In this document: positions 8,196 to 17,354 of the stretch, in pieces | Layout of the letters: each line of letters begins with the position of its first letter | Position numbering within the stretch: the stretch's first letter is position 1 | Assembly (NCBI RefSeq): GCF_004766045.1 | Contig: NZ_SPQQ01000009.1 | Location: forward strand, 1 to 64,000 | Reading direction: 5' to 3' | From: Desulfosporosinus fructosivorans | GTDB taxonomy: Bacteria > Bacillota > Desulfitobacteriia > Desulfitobacteriales > Desulfitobacteriaceae | Length of the DNA stretch: 64,000 nucleotides | Position numbers and translations under genes: made by a program | The notes under the pieces: generated by a model | What the model saw: only the letters and a program-made list of their open reading frames with translations | Database searches by the model: none | Told to the model about the DNA's origin: nothing

Positions 8196-9110
8196 TTAAT
8201 TTTCTTTTACATAAGGTACTCCCAATTTAGCAGGTACACTAAAGGATTTTCTGGAAATTGTTAAAACAATCGTCATAATATAGGGCAGCGCAATAAATAA
8301 TTCATTGGGAAATAAGGCACTGTTCCCTATAGACTGCATATAAATAGCAATTGCTTCAGCAAATCCGAAAGCCAGGGTACCGATAACTGCTCCCTTGGGA
8401 TTCCAATTGCCTAAGAAGCAAATAGCAAAAGCAATCCAACCACGGCCACCAATAATATTCGTCGTAAACATGCCCAGAAAACCAATCGAATAAAAAGCAC
8501 CGGCTACTCCGCCCATAACCCCTGCTAAAAGCACCGTAAGAAAGCGGACCCTAAGAACATTGATGCCTGCCACATCCACCGCTTCAGGATTTTCACCGGC
8601 AGACCGTATCGTTAAACCGATAGAAGTTTTATAGAGCATGAAATACGAGAGCGGCGCCAACAAATAGATAATGTAGGTCAATATATTTTGGTTAAACAGG
8701 ATTGGCCCAAGCAGCGGAATTTCTGAAAGCAGTGGAATTGGAATCGTTGCTAAAGGATTAACGGTTAGCGGAGTTATGGGAACTCCAAAAATGACCCGGT
8801 ACAAAAATGAACAAAGACCTACTACCAAAAGGTTGATGGCCACCCCGGTAACCACTTGATGTTGCTTTAAATAGATACAAATCCAGCCATATAAACTTGC
8901 CACCAATAAACCGGCCAGCATGGCCGATAAAAATCCCACGATCAAACTACCGCTTAAATACCCTCCCACAAAACCGGCCCAGGCTCCCATTAAAAAGATA
9001 CCTTCAATAGCCGTTACCATCATCCCGGTTCGTTCGGCAATGACTTCTGCTAGAGCTCCAAACAGCAATGGCGTCCCCATCATGATTGTACTGCTTAACA
9101 AATTGATCAT
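8196..9110 (-). CDS. ABC transporter permease, BMP-type nucleoside/sugar uptake (NupQ/YufQ-like)
   Basis: 304 residues, very hydrophobic, about eight to nine membrane segments. It matches the COG1079 branch of the BPD_transp_2 permeases: MGTPLLFGALAEVIAERTG at the N-terminus, then the conserved loop TIRSAGENPEAVDVAGINV (about 165-185) that contacts the ATPase. With the adjoining NupP-like permease it forms the heterodimeric channel. Its ATG overlaps the TGA of the upstream permease (ATGA), so the pair is translationally coupled. The relatives in Bacillus subtilis (nupNOPQ) and in streptococci import nucleosides; substrate here is inferred from family. Confidence 0.88.
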   Translation of the reverse strand: MINLLSSTIMMGTPLLFGALAEVIAERTGMMVTAIEGIFLMGAWAGFVGGYLSGSLIVGFLSAMLAGLLVASLYGWICIYLKQHQVVTGVAINLLVVGLCSFLYRVIFGVPITPLTVNPLATIPIPLLSEIPLLGPILFNQNILTYIIYLLAPLSYFMLYKTSIGLTIRSAGENPEAVDVAGINVLRVRFLTVLLAGVMGGVAGAFYSIGFLGMFTTNIIGGRGWIAFAICFLGNWNPKGAVIGTLAFGFAEAIAIYMQSIGNSALFPNELFIALPYIMTIVLTISRKSFSVPAKLGVPYVKEN

Positions 9111-10171
9111 TTTGCCACCGCCTTTTGTAATTTGCGTTTTTCCCGGTTATTTTCCAACCAGGTCCGAACAAAATACGAGAGAATGACAAAGACCATCACA
9201 AAGCCTTGCATCAATTCAATGATACTTGAGGGGATCCCTGACATCTGCCCCATAATAGTACCACCAACCTTCAGCGCACCAAATAAAATAGCGGCAAAAA
9301 TTATGCCTATGGGGTTGCCATTGGCTAAAATGGCAATGCCGATCCCAGCTGCTCCAAGGTCCGGATTAAAGCCCTGAACCAGCATATGTTGTACCCCGTT
9401 AACTTCCGTGAATCCTGCCACTCCGGCTAATGCCCCACTGATAAAAAATGCCAGAATATAAAGTTTCTTGGCATTAATGCCTGACATTTCCGCGGCTCCC
9501 GCATTATAACCAACGGCACGGATGCGATAACCAAGCGGAGTCTTGTAAAGCAGAACCCAAACACCAACACAGGCCAGCACTGCCAAAACAAAACCAATAT
9601 GCAGCCTGGTACCGGGGATGATACGAGGCAGCCAGACAGACGCAGCCAGTGCATCCGTTTGAGGGTATTCAGCTTTCCCTTCCATGAGAAACGTTCGCAG
9701 CAAATAATTCATAATGGCCAAAGCCACATAGGTCGACATCATACTAACTAAAAATTCATTGGAATTGTACCTGGCCTTGACAAAGCCAATAAATGCCCCC
9801 CAAAGGCCACCGCCAACAATCGTTAGGAGCAAGGTAATAATCAGTACCAACCAACCAGGCAGGATGTTCTGAAGCAACAAGGAGCTGGCGGCTGCAATTA
9901 CCGCACCGATGTAAAACTGCCCTTGGGCACCAATATTGTACAAATTGGCTTTGTAGGTAAAAGCAAAGGCTAAAGCCGTGAACATTAAGGGCGTTGCTTT
10001 CACAAATATGTCCGCAAAGGTATATCCGTCACGCACCACCGAGGTGATTAATACGCCATAGGCGCTAAGGGGATTTTTACCCAGAAACAGAAGCATTAAC
10101 CCACTGGCAATGATTCCTAAGACAATCGCCAGAATATTGGTGATCAGGAGATCTCTTAGCTTAGCCTGCAT
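9107..10171 (-). CDS. ABC transporter permease, BMP-type nucleoside/sugar uptake (NupP/YufP-like)
   Basis: 354 residues with about nine membrane segments. It belongs to the COG4603 permease branch: the KATPLMFTALAFAFTYKANLYNIGAQGQFYIGA pattern and the cytoplasmic coupling loop YRIRAVGYNAGAAEMSGINA are diagnostic. The C-terminus is basic (NNREKRKLQKAVAK). The ATG overlaps the end of the ATPase gene by 11 nt and the TGA overlaps the next permease, giving a tightly packed order BMP lipoprotein, ATPase, permease, permease. It pairs with the COG1079 permease to form the membrane channel. Confidence 0.88.
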   Translation of the reverse strand: MQAKLRDLLITNILAIVLGIIASGLMLLFLGKNPLSAYGVLITSVVRDGYTFADIFVKATPLMFTALAFAFTYKANLYNIGAQGQFYIGAVIAAASSLLLQNILPGWLVLIITLLLTIVGGGLWGAFIGFVKARYNSNEFLVSMMSTYVALAIMNYLLRTFLMEGKAEYPQTDALAASVWLPRIIPGTRLHIGFVLAVLACVGVWVLLYKTPLGYRIRAVGYNAGAAEMSGINAKKLYILAFFISGALAGVAGFTEVNGVQHMLVQGFNPDLGAAGIGIAILANGNPIGIIFAAILFGALKVGGTIMGQMSGIPSSIIELMQGFVMVFVILSYFVRTWLENNREKRKLQKAVAK

Positions 10172-11693
10172 CGTTGCTCACCTCCCCTTCGCGAAATCCG
10201 GCCATTAACAGACCAATCTTTTCCGTGGTAAGCTCGGCACTGTTAAATACCCCTTGTATTCCGCCCTTATACAAGATCGCAATTCTGTCAGAAAGCGCAA
10301 AAATCTCCGAAAGCTCAGTAGATACCAGTAAAACACTTTTTCCTTTGGCACGTTCCTTAAGAATAACTTGGTGAACGTGGTTAACCGCGCCCAGGTCTAA
10401 CCCTCTGGTCGGTTGATCGAAGACGATGACCTTCTCTCCATTATCCACTTCCCTGGCCAAAACCACTTTTTGTTGGTTGCCCCCTGATAAACCACGAGCA
10501 ATAGTCTCCGGTGAAGGAGCCTTAATTGAATACTCCCGGATCTCCTGCAAGGTGTATTGATTAAGCTTTTGCTTGTCAATAAATCCGCGCTTTTGCCATT
10601 TTTTATCGTAACTACTCTTCAGCAGCATATTCTCGGCAATGGACATATCCATAATCATGCCATCACTGCTTCTGTCCGCAGGAACATAGCCAATTCCTAA
10701 GTCTATCCTGGCTCTGATTTTCCGTTCAGTAATATCCTCCCCATCCAGCAAGATTCTCCCCTTTGTCGGCAAAATAGCACCACACACTATTTCGCAGAGT
10801 TCCTGCTGGCCATTGCCACTGACCCCTGCAATCCCCAGAATTTCTCCTTTGTGCAACGCCAAAGAAATATCGTTCAAGGCTGGAACCCCGGTTTTCTCCT
10901 GCAGGGTAACATGTTGGATTTCCAAGCGCACTTCCTGATCAATCGATTCCTGCCGGTCATCTTTAGTTACCCACTTTAAATCTCTGCCGATCATCAATTT
11001 GGATAATTCCAGTTCGTTTGTCTTAACCCGCTTTATGTCCCCACAAACCCTTCCGGCCCTCATGACAATAATCCGATCCGCAACACTCATGACCTCTTTT
11101 AACTTGTGAGTGATAAAAATGACCGAATTACCTTGGGCGGTAAAATCTCTGACAAATCCCATGAGGTTTTCAGCCTCTTGAGGAGTGAGAACTGCAGTTG
11201 GTTCATCCATAATTAAAAGATTGGTTTTTTGATACAGAGCCTTTAAGATTTCTACTTTTTGTTGAACACCGACTGCCAAGTCGCGGATATAGTCATTAGG
11301 ATTAAGCTCAAAGCCATAAAGCTCAGCCAGCCTTTTGATTTCTTCCCCAAACAACTTCTGATCAATTGTGCCATGAACATTGCCTAAGATAATATTTTCT
11401 GTCACAGTGTGAGCAGGTACCAGAGAAAAATGCTGTTGGATCATGGAAATCCCAAGTTCCATGGCCTCCTTGGGCGAATCTATTTTTATCTCACTACCAT
11501 CTTTAAATAGTTTCCCTTCGTCGGCCTTGTATAGACCGTAGAGGATCTTCATAATCGTACTTTTACCTGCTCCGTTTTCTCCCAACAAAGCTAAAACTTC
11601 ACCTCTTTGAATGGAAAAGGAAACATCTTGATTAGCAATAACTTTGGCAAAGTATTTACTGATCCCCCTAAGTTCAAAAAAAGCTGTCTCCAC
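10161..11693 (-). CDS. ABC transporter ATP-binding protein with two ABC domains (NupO/YufO-like)
   Basis: 510 residues, the double-domain ATPase typical of sugar/nucleoside importers (COG3845). Domain 1 has Walker A GENGAGKST (about residue 39) and Walker B LLIMDEPTAVLTP. Its signature region, VGVQQKVEI, departs from LSGGQ. Domain 2 has a weak Walker A, GVSGNGQQEL, but a clean signature, LSGGNQQKVV, and FDQPTRGLDLGA. This asymmetry is normal for the family and leaves composite ATP sites. Translation probably starts at GTG with AGGTGGTG 6 nt upstream. A hairpin at 11711-11749 separates it from the lipoprotein gene. Confidence 0.92.
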   Translation of the reverse strand: METAFFELRGISKYFAKVIANQDVSFSIQRGEVLALLGENGAGKSTIMKILYGLYKADEGKLFKDGSEIKIDSPKEAMELGISMIQQHFSLVPAHTVTENIILGNVHGTIDQKLFGEEIKRLAELYGFELNPNDYIRDLAVGVQQKVEILKALYQKTNLLIMDEPTAVLTPQEAENLMGFVRDFTAQGNSVIFITHKLKEVMSVADRIIVMRAGRVCGDIKRVKTNELELSKLMIGRDLKWVTKDDRQESIDQEVRLEIQHVTLQEKTGVPALNDISLALHKGEILGIAGVSGNGQQELCEIVCGAILPTKGRILLDGEDITERKIRARIDLGIGYVPADRSSDGMIMDMSIAENMLLKSSYDKKWQKRGFIDKQKLNQYTLQEIREYSIKAPSPETIARGLSGGNQQKVVLAREVDNGEKVIVFDQPTRGLDLGAVNHVHQVILKERAKGKSVLLVSTELSEIFALSDRIAILYKGGIQGVFNSAELTTEKIGLLMAGFREGEVSNDAG

Positions 11694-11710
11694 AATTTCA
11701 CCACCTATTC

Positions 11711-11749
11711 AAAAAAATAGAGGCACCTCTCGGAACCGCTATTTTTTTG
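11711..11749 (-). terminator. Intercistronic hairpin between lipoprotein and ATPase genes
   Basis: AAAAAAATAG and CTATTTTTTT flank a GC-rich interior, giving on the minus strand a hairpin followed by a T-run. A partial terminator or 3'-end stabiliser here would keep the binding protein more abundant than the membrane parts, as is common in ABC operons. Confidence 0.6.
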
Positions 11750-11793
11750 CTTTATTGATTTATTCTAAGTACCTTTATATTTAAAATGAACTT

Positions 11794-12816
11794 CTATTTA
11801 TTGACAAACATTGCGTTAAAATCAACTTCACCTTTTTTAGCTTTCTCCATGCCTGCAGCTACTTTGTCTTGAACATCTTTACTAATGTTGGCTGTATAGA
11901 TCGGCTTAAAGATATTCTCAGCAATTCCTGCTTCATGGACTTTGTTGCCATCTAAACTGCCATCCAGGTATTTTTGAATAGCCCAGACGTAAAAGGTTTC
12001 AAAATCAAACACCACCGAGCCGACAACTGTATTGGGATCAATCGTTGTCTGATCGCCCGAGAAACCGATGAATTTAGCCCCTTTTTCTTTGGTGGCCTGG
12101 ATAGAGCCTAACCCAACCTGATTTGCATAAACAAACATCACATCGGCGCCATTATCAATCATTGTAGCGGCCATTTGTTTGCCTAAAGCTACATCATCCC
12201 AGCTATTGGCATAGGCACGAACTGCTTTGGCATTGGAAATTCCGCGCGCTTTAGCGAGATCCACGGCAACCTTTTCATAGACATCCAGCAAATGTTCCAT
12301 AGCCTTATTGGGGAAACCGCCAATTGTGGCAAATTGACCGTTTTTGCTGACTTCTCCCGCCATTAAGGCAGCTATATAACTTGCCTCATATTCTTTGGGG
12401 AAAATTGGAGCGACATTTGGACCCTTGCTAACCATACCATTGACGACGCAAAACGTTGTTTTAGGATAGTTCGCCGCAACCTTATTGGCCGCTTCATCAA
12501 ATTGAGTACCTGCTGCCATAATTAGGTTATAACCACGCTCTGCATAATTTCTAAAGGTAGACTCATAATCAGCAGCCTGTACGTTTTCGACGTATTCCAT
12601 TTTTGTGCCCAGGGTTTTATTGGACTTAACCAACCCGGCGTAGTTTGTGGCATTCCAGCTTTGATCGTTAATAGGTCCGGGTAATATAAGAACCATTTTG
12701 TAATCCCCTACACCTTTTTTGCCTGAATCTACGGTGGTGGTGCCACATGCTGTCAGCAAAAACAGCATTAATACGGCCAAGACAGTCGCTGTCAATTTGG
12801 ACCTTTTCTTTAACAT
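11794..12816 (-). CDS. BMP family ABC transporter substrate-binding lipoprotein
   Basis: 340 residues from MLKKRSK. A lipoprotein signal (basic start, hydrophobic core, LLTAC with the lipidated Cys at 24) is followed by a basic-membrane-protein fold: YKMVLILPGPINDQSWNATNY is the BMP opening motif, and the later segments DNGADVMFVYANQVGLG and KFIGFSGDQTTIDPNTVVGS build the ligand cleft. BMP proteins of this kind bind nucleosides or purine-like ligands outside the membrane and deliver them to the permease pair. The start was set at the second methionine because a GGGGGGAAG ribosome site overlaps the earlier ATG. The gene heads the operon and faces away from nothing: the sensor pair upstream runs in the same direction. 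Confidence 0.92.
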   Translation of the reverse strand: MLKKRSKLTATVLAVLMLFLLTACGTTTVDSGKKGVGDYKMVLILPGPINDQSWNATNYAGLVKSNKTLGTKMEYVENVQAADYESTFRNYAERGYNLIMAAGTQFDEAANKVAANYPKTTFCVVNGMVSKGPNVAPIFPKEYEASYIAALMAGEVSKNGQFATIGGFPNKAMEHLLDVYEKVAVDLAKARGISNAKAVRAYANSWDDVALGKQMAATMIDNGADVMFVYANQVGLGSIQATKEKGAKFIGFSGDQTTIDPNTVVGSVVFDFETFYVWAIQKYLDGSLDGNKVHEAGIAENIFKPIYTANISKDVQDKVAAGMEKAKKGEVDFNAMFVNK

Positions 12817-12887
12817 TTCTCTTCCCCCCAATAAAATCTAGTTGCCTTGCCCAAAGGATTCGGGTCAGCCCTTCAAATCTTAGCCCT

Positions 12888-12893
12888 ATTGTA
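12888..12893 (-). promoter_or_regulatory. Candidate -10 box of the transporter operon
   Basis: TACAAT on the minus strand lies 72 nt before the lipoprotein start and has no -35 consensus 17 nt upstream (AGCAGA). A missing -35 fits activator-dependent transcription, plausibly by the AraC-type regulator encoded just upstream. Confidence 0.35.
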
Positions 12894-12990
12894 ACAAAAA
12901 TAACCCGCTCTGCTAGTAACTGTCATGTCGAGTTTCTAGCACTATCTTGATACAAGAGTCTAACGTTTGTCACTTTCTTAACATTTTGCA

Positions 12991-13788
12991 CTATTTTGCT
13001 TTAGGGCTGTTTTTTCTCCGCTCATCCTCCGGAGTAATTCCCATATACTTCTTGTAAAGTCTGGAAAAATAACTTGGATTCTGATAGCCTACCCTATACG
13101 CAATATCTGTAATTTTAAAATCTGTATTGATTAATAGGCTTCTTGCTTGGGTCAACCGATAATTGATCAGGTAAATACTAAAGTTTTCGCCGGTTACCTC
13201 CTTAAACAAGCGGCTGAAATACTCAGGAGATCGATACACCTGGCTGGCAACGTCGGCCAGGGAAATGGTTTTATCGAAATGTTCATGAATATAAATTAAG
13301 GCCTTTTCGATAAATTGATTGTTGTTGTCAAGGTGATCGCCGGAATACTCTGTCAGAGTTTTTTGGGCTGCACGTTCCAACTGATCCGCGATTCTTGGTC
13401 TGTCATATTGCGTAGAGCGATCCTCTTCAATCTTTGCCAGTATTTCAATTAATTCCGAGCTTCTTAATTCAGACTTTAAGATGTATTCCTTAGCACCGCA
13501 GCTAATGGCTTGTTTGGCGTAGGAAAAATCAGCGTAATTTGTCAAGATAACAAATTCCGTCTGAGGCAGTACTTTCTTAATATTTTTCATCGCCGTAATT
13601 CCATCCATTTTGGGCATCCTGATATCCATGATCACCACATCAGGCTTCTCTTTGACAGCCAGCTCCTGGGCCTGCAAACCATCTGAGGCAATTCCGACAA
13701 TCTCCAGCTTGGTATTTTTATCTTTCAGACAATAGTTCAGCCACTCCCGAATCGGCAGTTCATCATCTGCAATGACAATTCTTAACAT
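12991..13788 (-). CDS. Response regulator with AraC-type DNA-binding domain (YesN-like)
   Basis: 265 residues. The N-terminal receiver domain (1-120) has the acidic pocket (Asp8, Asp9), phospho-acceptor Asp55 in VVIMDIRMPKMDG, the Thr in VILTNYADF and the Lys in YILKSE. The C-terminal AraC/XylS double helix-turn-helix (about 160-265) carries FSRLFKEVTGENFSIYL and ITDIAYRVGYQNPSYFSRLYKKYMG. Partner of the YesM-like kinase, whose gene ends 8 nt upstream. Such pairs usually control an adjacent carbohydrate or nucleoside ABC operon, here the BMP importer immediately downstream. Confidence 0.93.
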   Translation of the reverse strand: MLRIVIADDELPIREWLNYCLKDKNTKLEIVGIASDGLQAQELAVKEKPDVVIMDIRMPKMDGITAMKNIKKVLPQTEFVILTNYADFSYAKQAISCGAKEYILKSELRSSELIEILAKIEEDRSTQYDRPRIADQLERAAQKTLTEYSGDHLDNNNQFIEKALIYIHEHFDKTISLADVASQVYRSPEYFSRLFKEVTGENFSIYLINYRLTQARSLLINTDFKITDIAYRVGYQNPSYFSRLYKKYMGITPEDERRKNSPKAK

Positions 13789-13796
13789 AATTCCTC

Positions 13797-15515
13797 CTAT
13801 GCATATCGTAATTTAAGGATTACTTTAGTTCCTTCCGGCTCATTCTGTTCAATGGTCAGACCGTAGGCGCCTCCGTAAAGAATTCTAATTCGTTCATGCA
13901 CATTTAAAATTCCTACTCTGCTCATTTGAACCTCTTTATTAAAGATCTCGGTAATTTTCTCCTGGCTCATTCCGATTCCGTTGTCGGAAATCGTGATATA
14001 TAAATCATGATCTGCTAACTCAGCTTCCACCTTAATCACAATCAATCTATTGACCTGCAAACCGTAAAAAATAGCATTTTCGATAATTGGCTGCAGGATA
14101 AAGGAGGGGATCTGAACATTTAAGATGTTTTCATCCAGTAAAAATTCTACGAGAAAGGCGTTGGAATATCTCATCTTTTGCAGGGCTACATAGTCCTCCA
14201 AATGCTTAACCTCATCCCTTATCAGTACGAATTCATCTGCTCGGGACAGCACCCTGCGCAACAGCTTAGAAAAATGATAAAGCATCTCCTCTGCTTCTTT
14301 GTTTTTCCCCATTTCCACATAAAAGCGAATGGAGCTTAAGGTGTTATAGATAAAATGCGGATTGATTTGAGCTCGCAAAAAATCAAGCTCCAGCAAGCGT
14401 TTTTGTCGTTCATTGTTGATGTTTTCTTTAAGCAAAAAATTCACCCGCTGAATCAGTTCATTAAAGGAAATGGAGATTTCCGAAAACTCCTTATAGGTAC
14501 TATCCTGAATTTGAATGGAAAGATTGCCATGATTGAATTCAGTCATTTTGTTGGTGAGTAAACTTAAGGGTTCCGCAATCTTTCTTGCTACAACGCTTAG
14601 TACCACACCCGTCAGTAAAGTGCATAAAATCCCAAAAGCAATTAGAAAAAGCTCAATTTTTTTGAGAGGCAGCATGGCGCTTGCTAAAGAAACAGACTCG
14701 ACTATGTACCAGCCGTAATCGCTAATCGGTTGAAAAATAAAGAGCTTATCATCTTGCAAATAATAGTTATTCAGCTTGTTTTTGCTATTGGCTTCCACAA
14801 AGCTATTCAGTTTTTCATTGATTTTGTCTTTATCCCTGTGAGAAATGATCAGCCCATTCTGGTCAACAATAAAGAAATCTTTTTCTTCATTCGTCAAACG
14901 AATATAATTATCACCCAGTAGTTTTTCATTGACATTTAACAAGAGCACCCCATAGTTTTGTTTGGAAATATAGTCTTCAACTTTTCTGGCTACCTGGAAA
15001 TAACAATTATATCCCCCTGTGGCGGTAAAGTAAGACTTGATGGGGAAAATTTCACTATCCTTGCCATTTTGCAGTGCTTTGTCAAAGGTTGCTAAGTCAG
15101 CCTCCTGATTGGAGGACATAGAATAGGAGGTGGAATAAGTATTTCCGCGATTATCAATCAAATGGGCGTCGATGAGCATGGCCGTACTTCGATAAGACCA
15201 GATGTAACCCGACATTATTCCTTCAATTTTCAGAAGCTGTTCCTTGTTGGCACTCTCTCCGCCTGAGCTTTTCTTCAGTGATTCAATAATACTTGTATCA
15301 TAGGCAATGCGGCTGGCCAGAACTTCAACATCCTTCAATTCCTGATTGATCCTGATGGCAATCTGCTGAAGCATGTTAGTGTTGAGCTGGATGACCTCTT
15401 TGAGAATAACTGATTCCGCATATTTATAGGTCGAAAAAGCCAAAAACGTAATGAGGCATTGGAGAATTATGAACAGCATAATAAATAACTGGAGAATTAA
15501 GCTTCTTTTTTTCAT
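13797..15515 (-). CDS. Sensor histidine kinase (YesM/LytS-type, dCache sensor)
   Basis: 572 residues from MKKRSLI. One membrane helix at the N-terminus, a large extracytoplasmic sensor region of dCache type (about 35-280), a second membrane helix (LFLIAFGILCTLLTGVVLSV), a HAMP linker, then a His_kinase module with phospho-acceptor His in RAQINPHFIYNTLSSIRF and a C-terminal HATPase with the G1 box SDNGIGM. This is the non-orthodox family 8 kinase layout. The ATG was preferred to a TTG 12 codons earlier because AAAGGA lies upstream of it. Signal unknown; context suggests the ligand of the adjacent importer or the bound BMP protein. Confidence 0.93.
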   Translation of the reverse strand: MKKRSLILQLFIMLFIILQCLITFLAFSTYKYAESVILKEVIQLNTNMLQQIAIRINQELKDVEVLASRIAYDTSIIESLKKSSGGESANKEQLLKIEGIMSGYIWSYRSTAMLIDAHLIDNRGNTYSTSYSMSSNQEADLATFDKALQNGKDSEIFPIKSYFTATGGYNCYFQVARKVEDYISKQNYGVLLLNVNEKLLGDNYIRLTNEEKDFFIVDQNGLIISHRDKDKINEKLNSFVEANSKNKLNNYYLQDDKLFIFQPISDYGWYIVESVSLASAMLPLKKIELFLIAFGILCTLLTGVVLSVVARKIAEPLSLLTNKMTEFNHGNLSIQIQDSTYKEFSEISISFNELIQRVNFLLKENINNERQKRLLELDFLRAQINPHFIYNTLSSIRFYVEMGKNKEAEEMLYHFSKLLRRVLSRADEFVLIRDEVKHLEDYVALQKMRYSNAFLVEFLLDENILNVQIPSFILQPIIENAIFYGLQVNRLIVIKVEAELADHDLYITISDNGIGMSQEKITEIFNKEVQMSRVGILNVHERIRILYGGAYGLTIEQNEPEGTKVILKLRYA

Positions 15516-15630
15516 TAATAATTTTCCTTTAACCTGGAATTCTTTGCGCAATACTACTTAAGAAACAAATTCGACAAGGCTTAGAATTACCCTGCCCCCC
15601 TTGGGGAAAAGTTGCAACTATTTGTGATTC

Positions 15631-16190
15631 TTAATATAAACGGCATCTTGCTTTAGACGAGTCCTTCAGCTGCCTGGCCGTTTTATCGAGTTCCGCTTTG
15701 GACGTCTTGACGTTCTCCAATTGGACCTTCAGATTGGCAAGCTCCGTAGTCAGCTCGGTGATGATACCGCTTTGGTCTTCCACTGTTTTCTGGAGGTCCG
15801 CGTTCTCCTGCAGGGCCAGGTCTTTTTCCTGTAAGACCTGGTCTTTTTCTTGCCGGGTCTTCCTCCGTTCATTGACCGCTTGCCTAAGTTCCTGATTGGT
15901 CATTCCCTCAATATCCATATCGATGATGAATTGCGCCCGTTCCTCCTTTGGGATACCTAAAAGAAGCACCGCCTGGCTGTAGTTCAAATTCGGATCCGGA
16001 TCCGAATTTGAGGAGGTAGGCTGTTCGGCTCCGTACTCTTTGAAGATACGCATCAGTTTATTGGCCCTGCTCTGGGAGAAATCGACCGACTCCTCCAGCC
16101 ACTTGCCCCATTCTCCATACTTGAGCAGGGCCTTAACCTCCGTCAGCCGCCTTCCGATCTCGACGGCGGCGGCCAGGTAGATCCTCTCAA
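15631..16190 (-). pseudogene. DUF3102 family gene fragment, copy 2
   Basis: The frame is open from about 16190 and reads IYLAAAVEIGRRLTEVKALL, GEWGKWLEESVDFSQSRANKL, then LNYSQAVLLLGIPKEERAQF and a coiled coil rich in QEKD/LQEN repeats. This is the DUF3102 N-terminal domain, but the start is missing (in-frame TGA upstream at about 16198) and the product ends abruptly at KDSSKARCRLY, where copy 1 continues for about 90 residues. Both ends are therefore lost. The conserved stretch between copies is nearly identical in DNA. No function is known for the family. Confidence 0.7.
15985..16010. repeat. Perfect 26-nt palindrome inside DUF3102 copy 2
   Basis: CAAATTCGGATCC is followed by its exact reverse complement GGATCCGAATTTG's partner arm across a CG centre. 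The coding strand reads it as SNSDPDPNL. The same position in copy 1 is a 24-nt perfect palindrome with another centre. Confidence 0.9.
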
Positions 16191-16345
16191 CGAGTCAAGA
16201 CATCTATGATGTTAGGCTATCAGTTGTATTGTTCCGTTAAGCGCTTACCTCTATTTACGTATTTTGGTCAACTTATCTATTTACTCTCAGGTAATTAACA
16301 CCGTTAATCTATGGACAGTCCCCTTTGGCGGAAAAGCGAATTGCG

Positions 16346-16388
16346 GACAAAAAATCGCCCCACACTTCCATAGTGTAGGGGATAGCTT
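16346..16388. terminator. Bidirectional terminator downstream of the Rpn gene
   Basis: CCCCACACT pairs with AGTGTAGGGG; the minus strand continues CGATTTTTTG and the plus strand GCTTTTTCTG. It lies 73 nt after the stop of the Rpn gene. A second small hairpin (GCTCC...GGGAGC) is at about 16413-16436. Confidence 0.7.
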
Positions 16389-16460
16389 TTTCTGATTCGA
16401 CAGGCACCAGTGCTCCTAGGGCCCCCTATAGGGAGCAGACCCCTCTCTCGACCAGTAGTC

Positions 16461-17354
16461 TCAATCTTTTAGCCCTTTAACTTCGTCTTCCGTCATACCT
16501 GTAGCTTTAACTACCTTTGAAATCTCCATTCCCAAGTCCAGAAGATTCTTCGCAACTTCTGCCTTTCCTTCTGCCCTTCCTTCTGCCATTCCCTTCTGGA
16601 TTGCTTCCCTCAAGCGGAGTTCTGCTTCTCTGACGGCCGCCTTCTCATCTAAAACTGCCTTGCGTCTCGCAAAGTACTCTTCTCTCACATTAGGATCATC
16701 ACTTGACTTTTCCCACGCAGCTATGGCCTGGTGCAAAACGGGATCTTGCATTGCAATCTCCTCCAGTGTTCTTAAAATTTCCTGATTTTCCGAACCCTCC
16801 AGAAGCAATAACCATCGAACTAAACCATTCTCCCAAGGGCTAACCTCTCTTCGTCGCCACTTCGAGACCAATTTAGGCAATTCCATGAAGTGCATTTCTA
16901 AGGCTTCCGTAAGCTGGAATCTCTCTTCGTCTTCGTAAAGATGAAATACACTATGGTAGTTCTTCGTCTGATTCAAATAGTTAAAATCTAAAATGTTAAT
17001 CGTGACCGCCTTCGCCAGTTCCTTGTAGGCCATCCCTTCTCGCATCTGCCTAGAGTACATTTCCGCCCAATAAAACAGTGAGCGTTTCTCTATGTCGTAT
17101 TGATTGCTTAATTGAATTTCTATGTTAATCTGCATTCCTTCAATCGTCACAGCACGAACATCTAAAATAGACTTCTTATCGTCATGGTATTCTTTGTTCA
17201 ATTCCGAATTCATAATCGTTATGCCTTCAATCCTACTTTTCTGTGGCAACTGCAGAGCGGCATTAAGAAATGCAATGAGAATCGCTTCATTCCCCTCTTT
17301 GCCGAAAATAAGCTTAAAGGCGTAATCGATCTTAAGATTGATAAGCTCTTTCAC
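16461..17354 (-). CDS. Rpn family recombination-promoting nuclease / putative transposase
   Basis: 297 residues. The start (KIDYAFKLIFGKEGNEAILIAFLNA) and the PD-(D/E)xK core (LDVRAV...INIEIQLSN, giving the Asp and the E-x-Q pair), followed by RSLFYWAEMYSRQM, match the Rpn/PDDEXK_2 family formerly called transposase_31. The C-terminus is an alanine/glutamate-rich helix with a GMAEGRAEGKAEVAK repeat. Rpn proteins are DNA endonucleases reported to promote RecA-independent recombination, and newer work links some to phage defence. GTG start with GGAGAGAG upstream. Full length for the family, apparently intact. Confidence 0.9.
   Translation of the reverse strand: MKELINLKIDYAFKLIFGKEGNEAILIAFLNAALQLPQKSRIEGITIMNSELNKEYHDDKKSILDVRAVTIEGMQINIEIQLSNQYDIEKRSLFYWAEMYSRQMREGMAYKELAKAVTINILDFNYLNQTKNYHSVFHLYEDEERFQLTEALEMHFMELPKLVSKWRRREVSPWENGLVRWLLLLEGSENQEILRTLEEIAMQDPVLHQAIAAWEKSSDDPNVREEYFARRKAVLDEKAAVREAELRLREAIQKGMAEGRAEGKAEVAKNLLDLGMEISKVVKATGMTEDEVKGLKD

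Noticed and set aside
15515..15551. TTG start 12 codons upstream for the YesM-like kinase
   Set aside because: No ribosome site precedes it, while AAAGGA precedes the chosen ATG.
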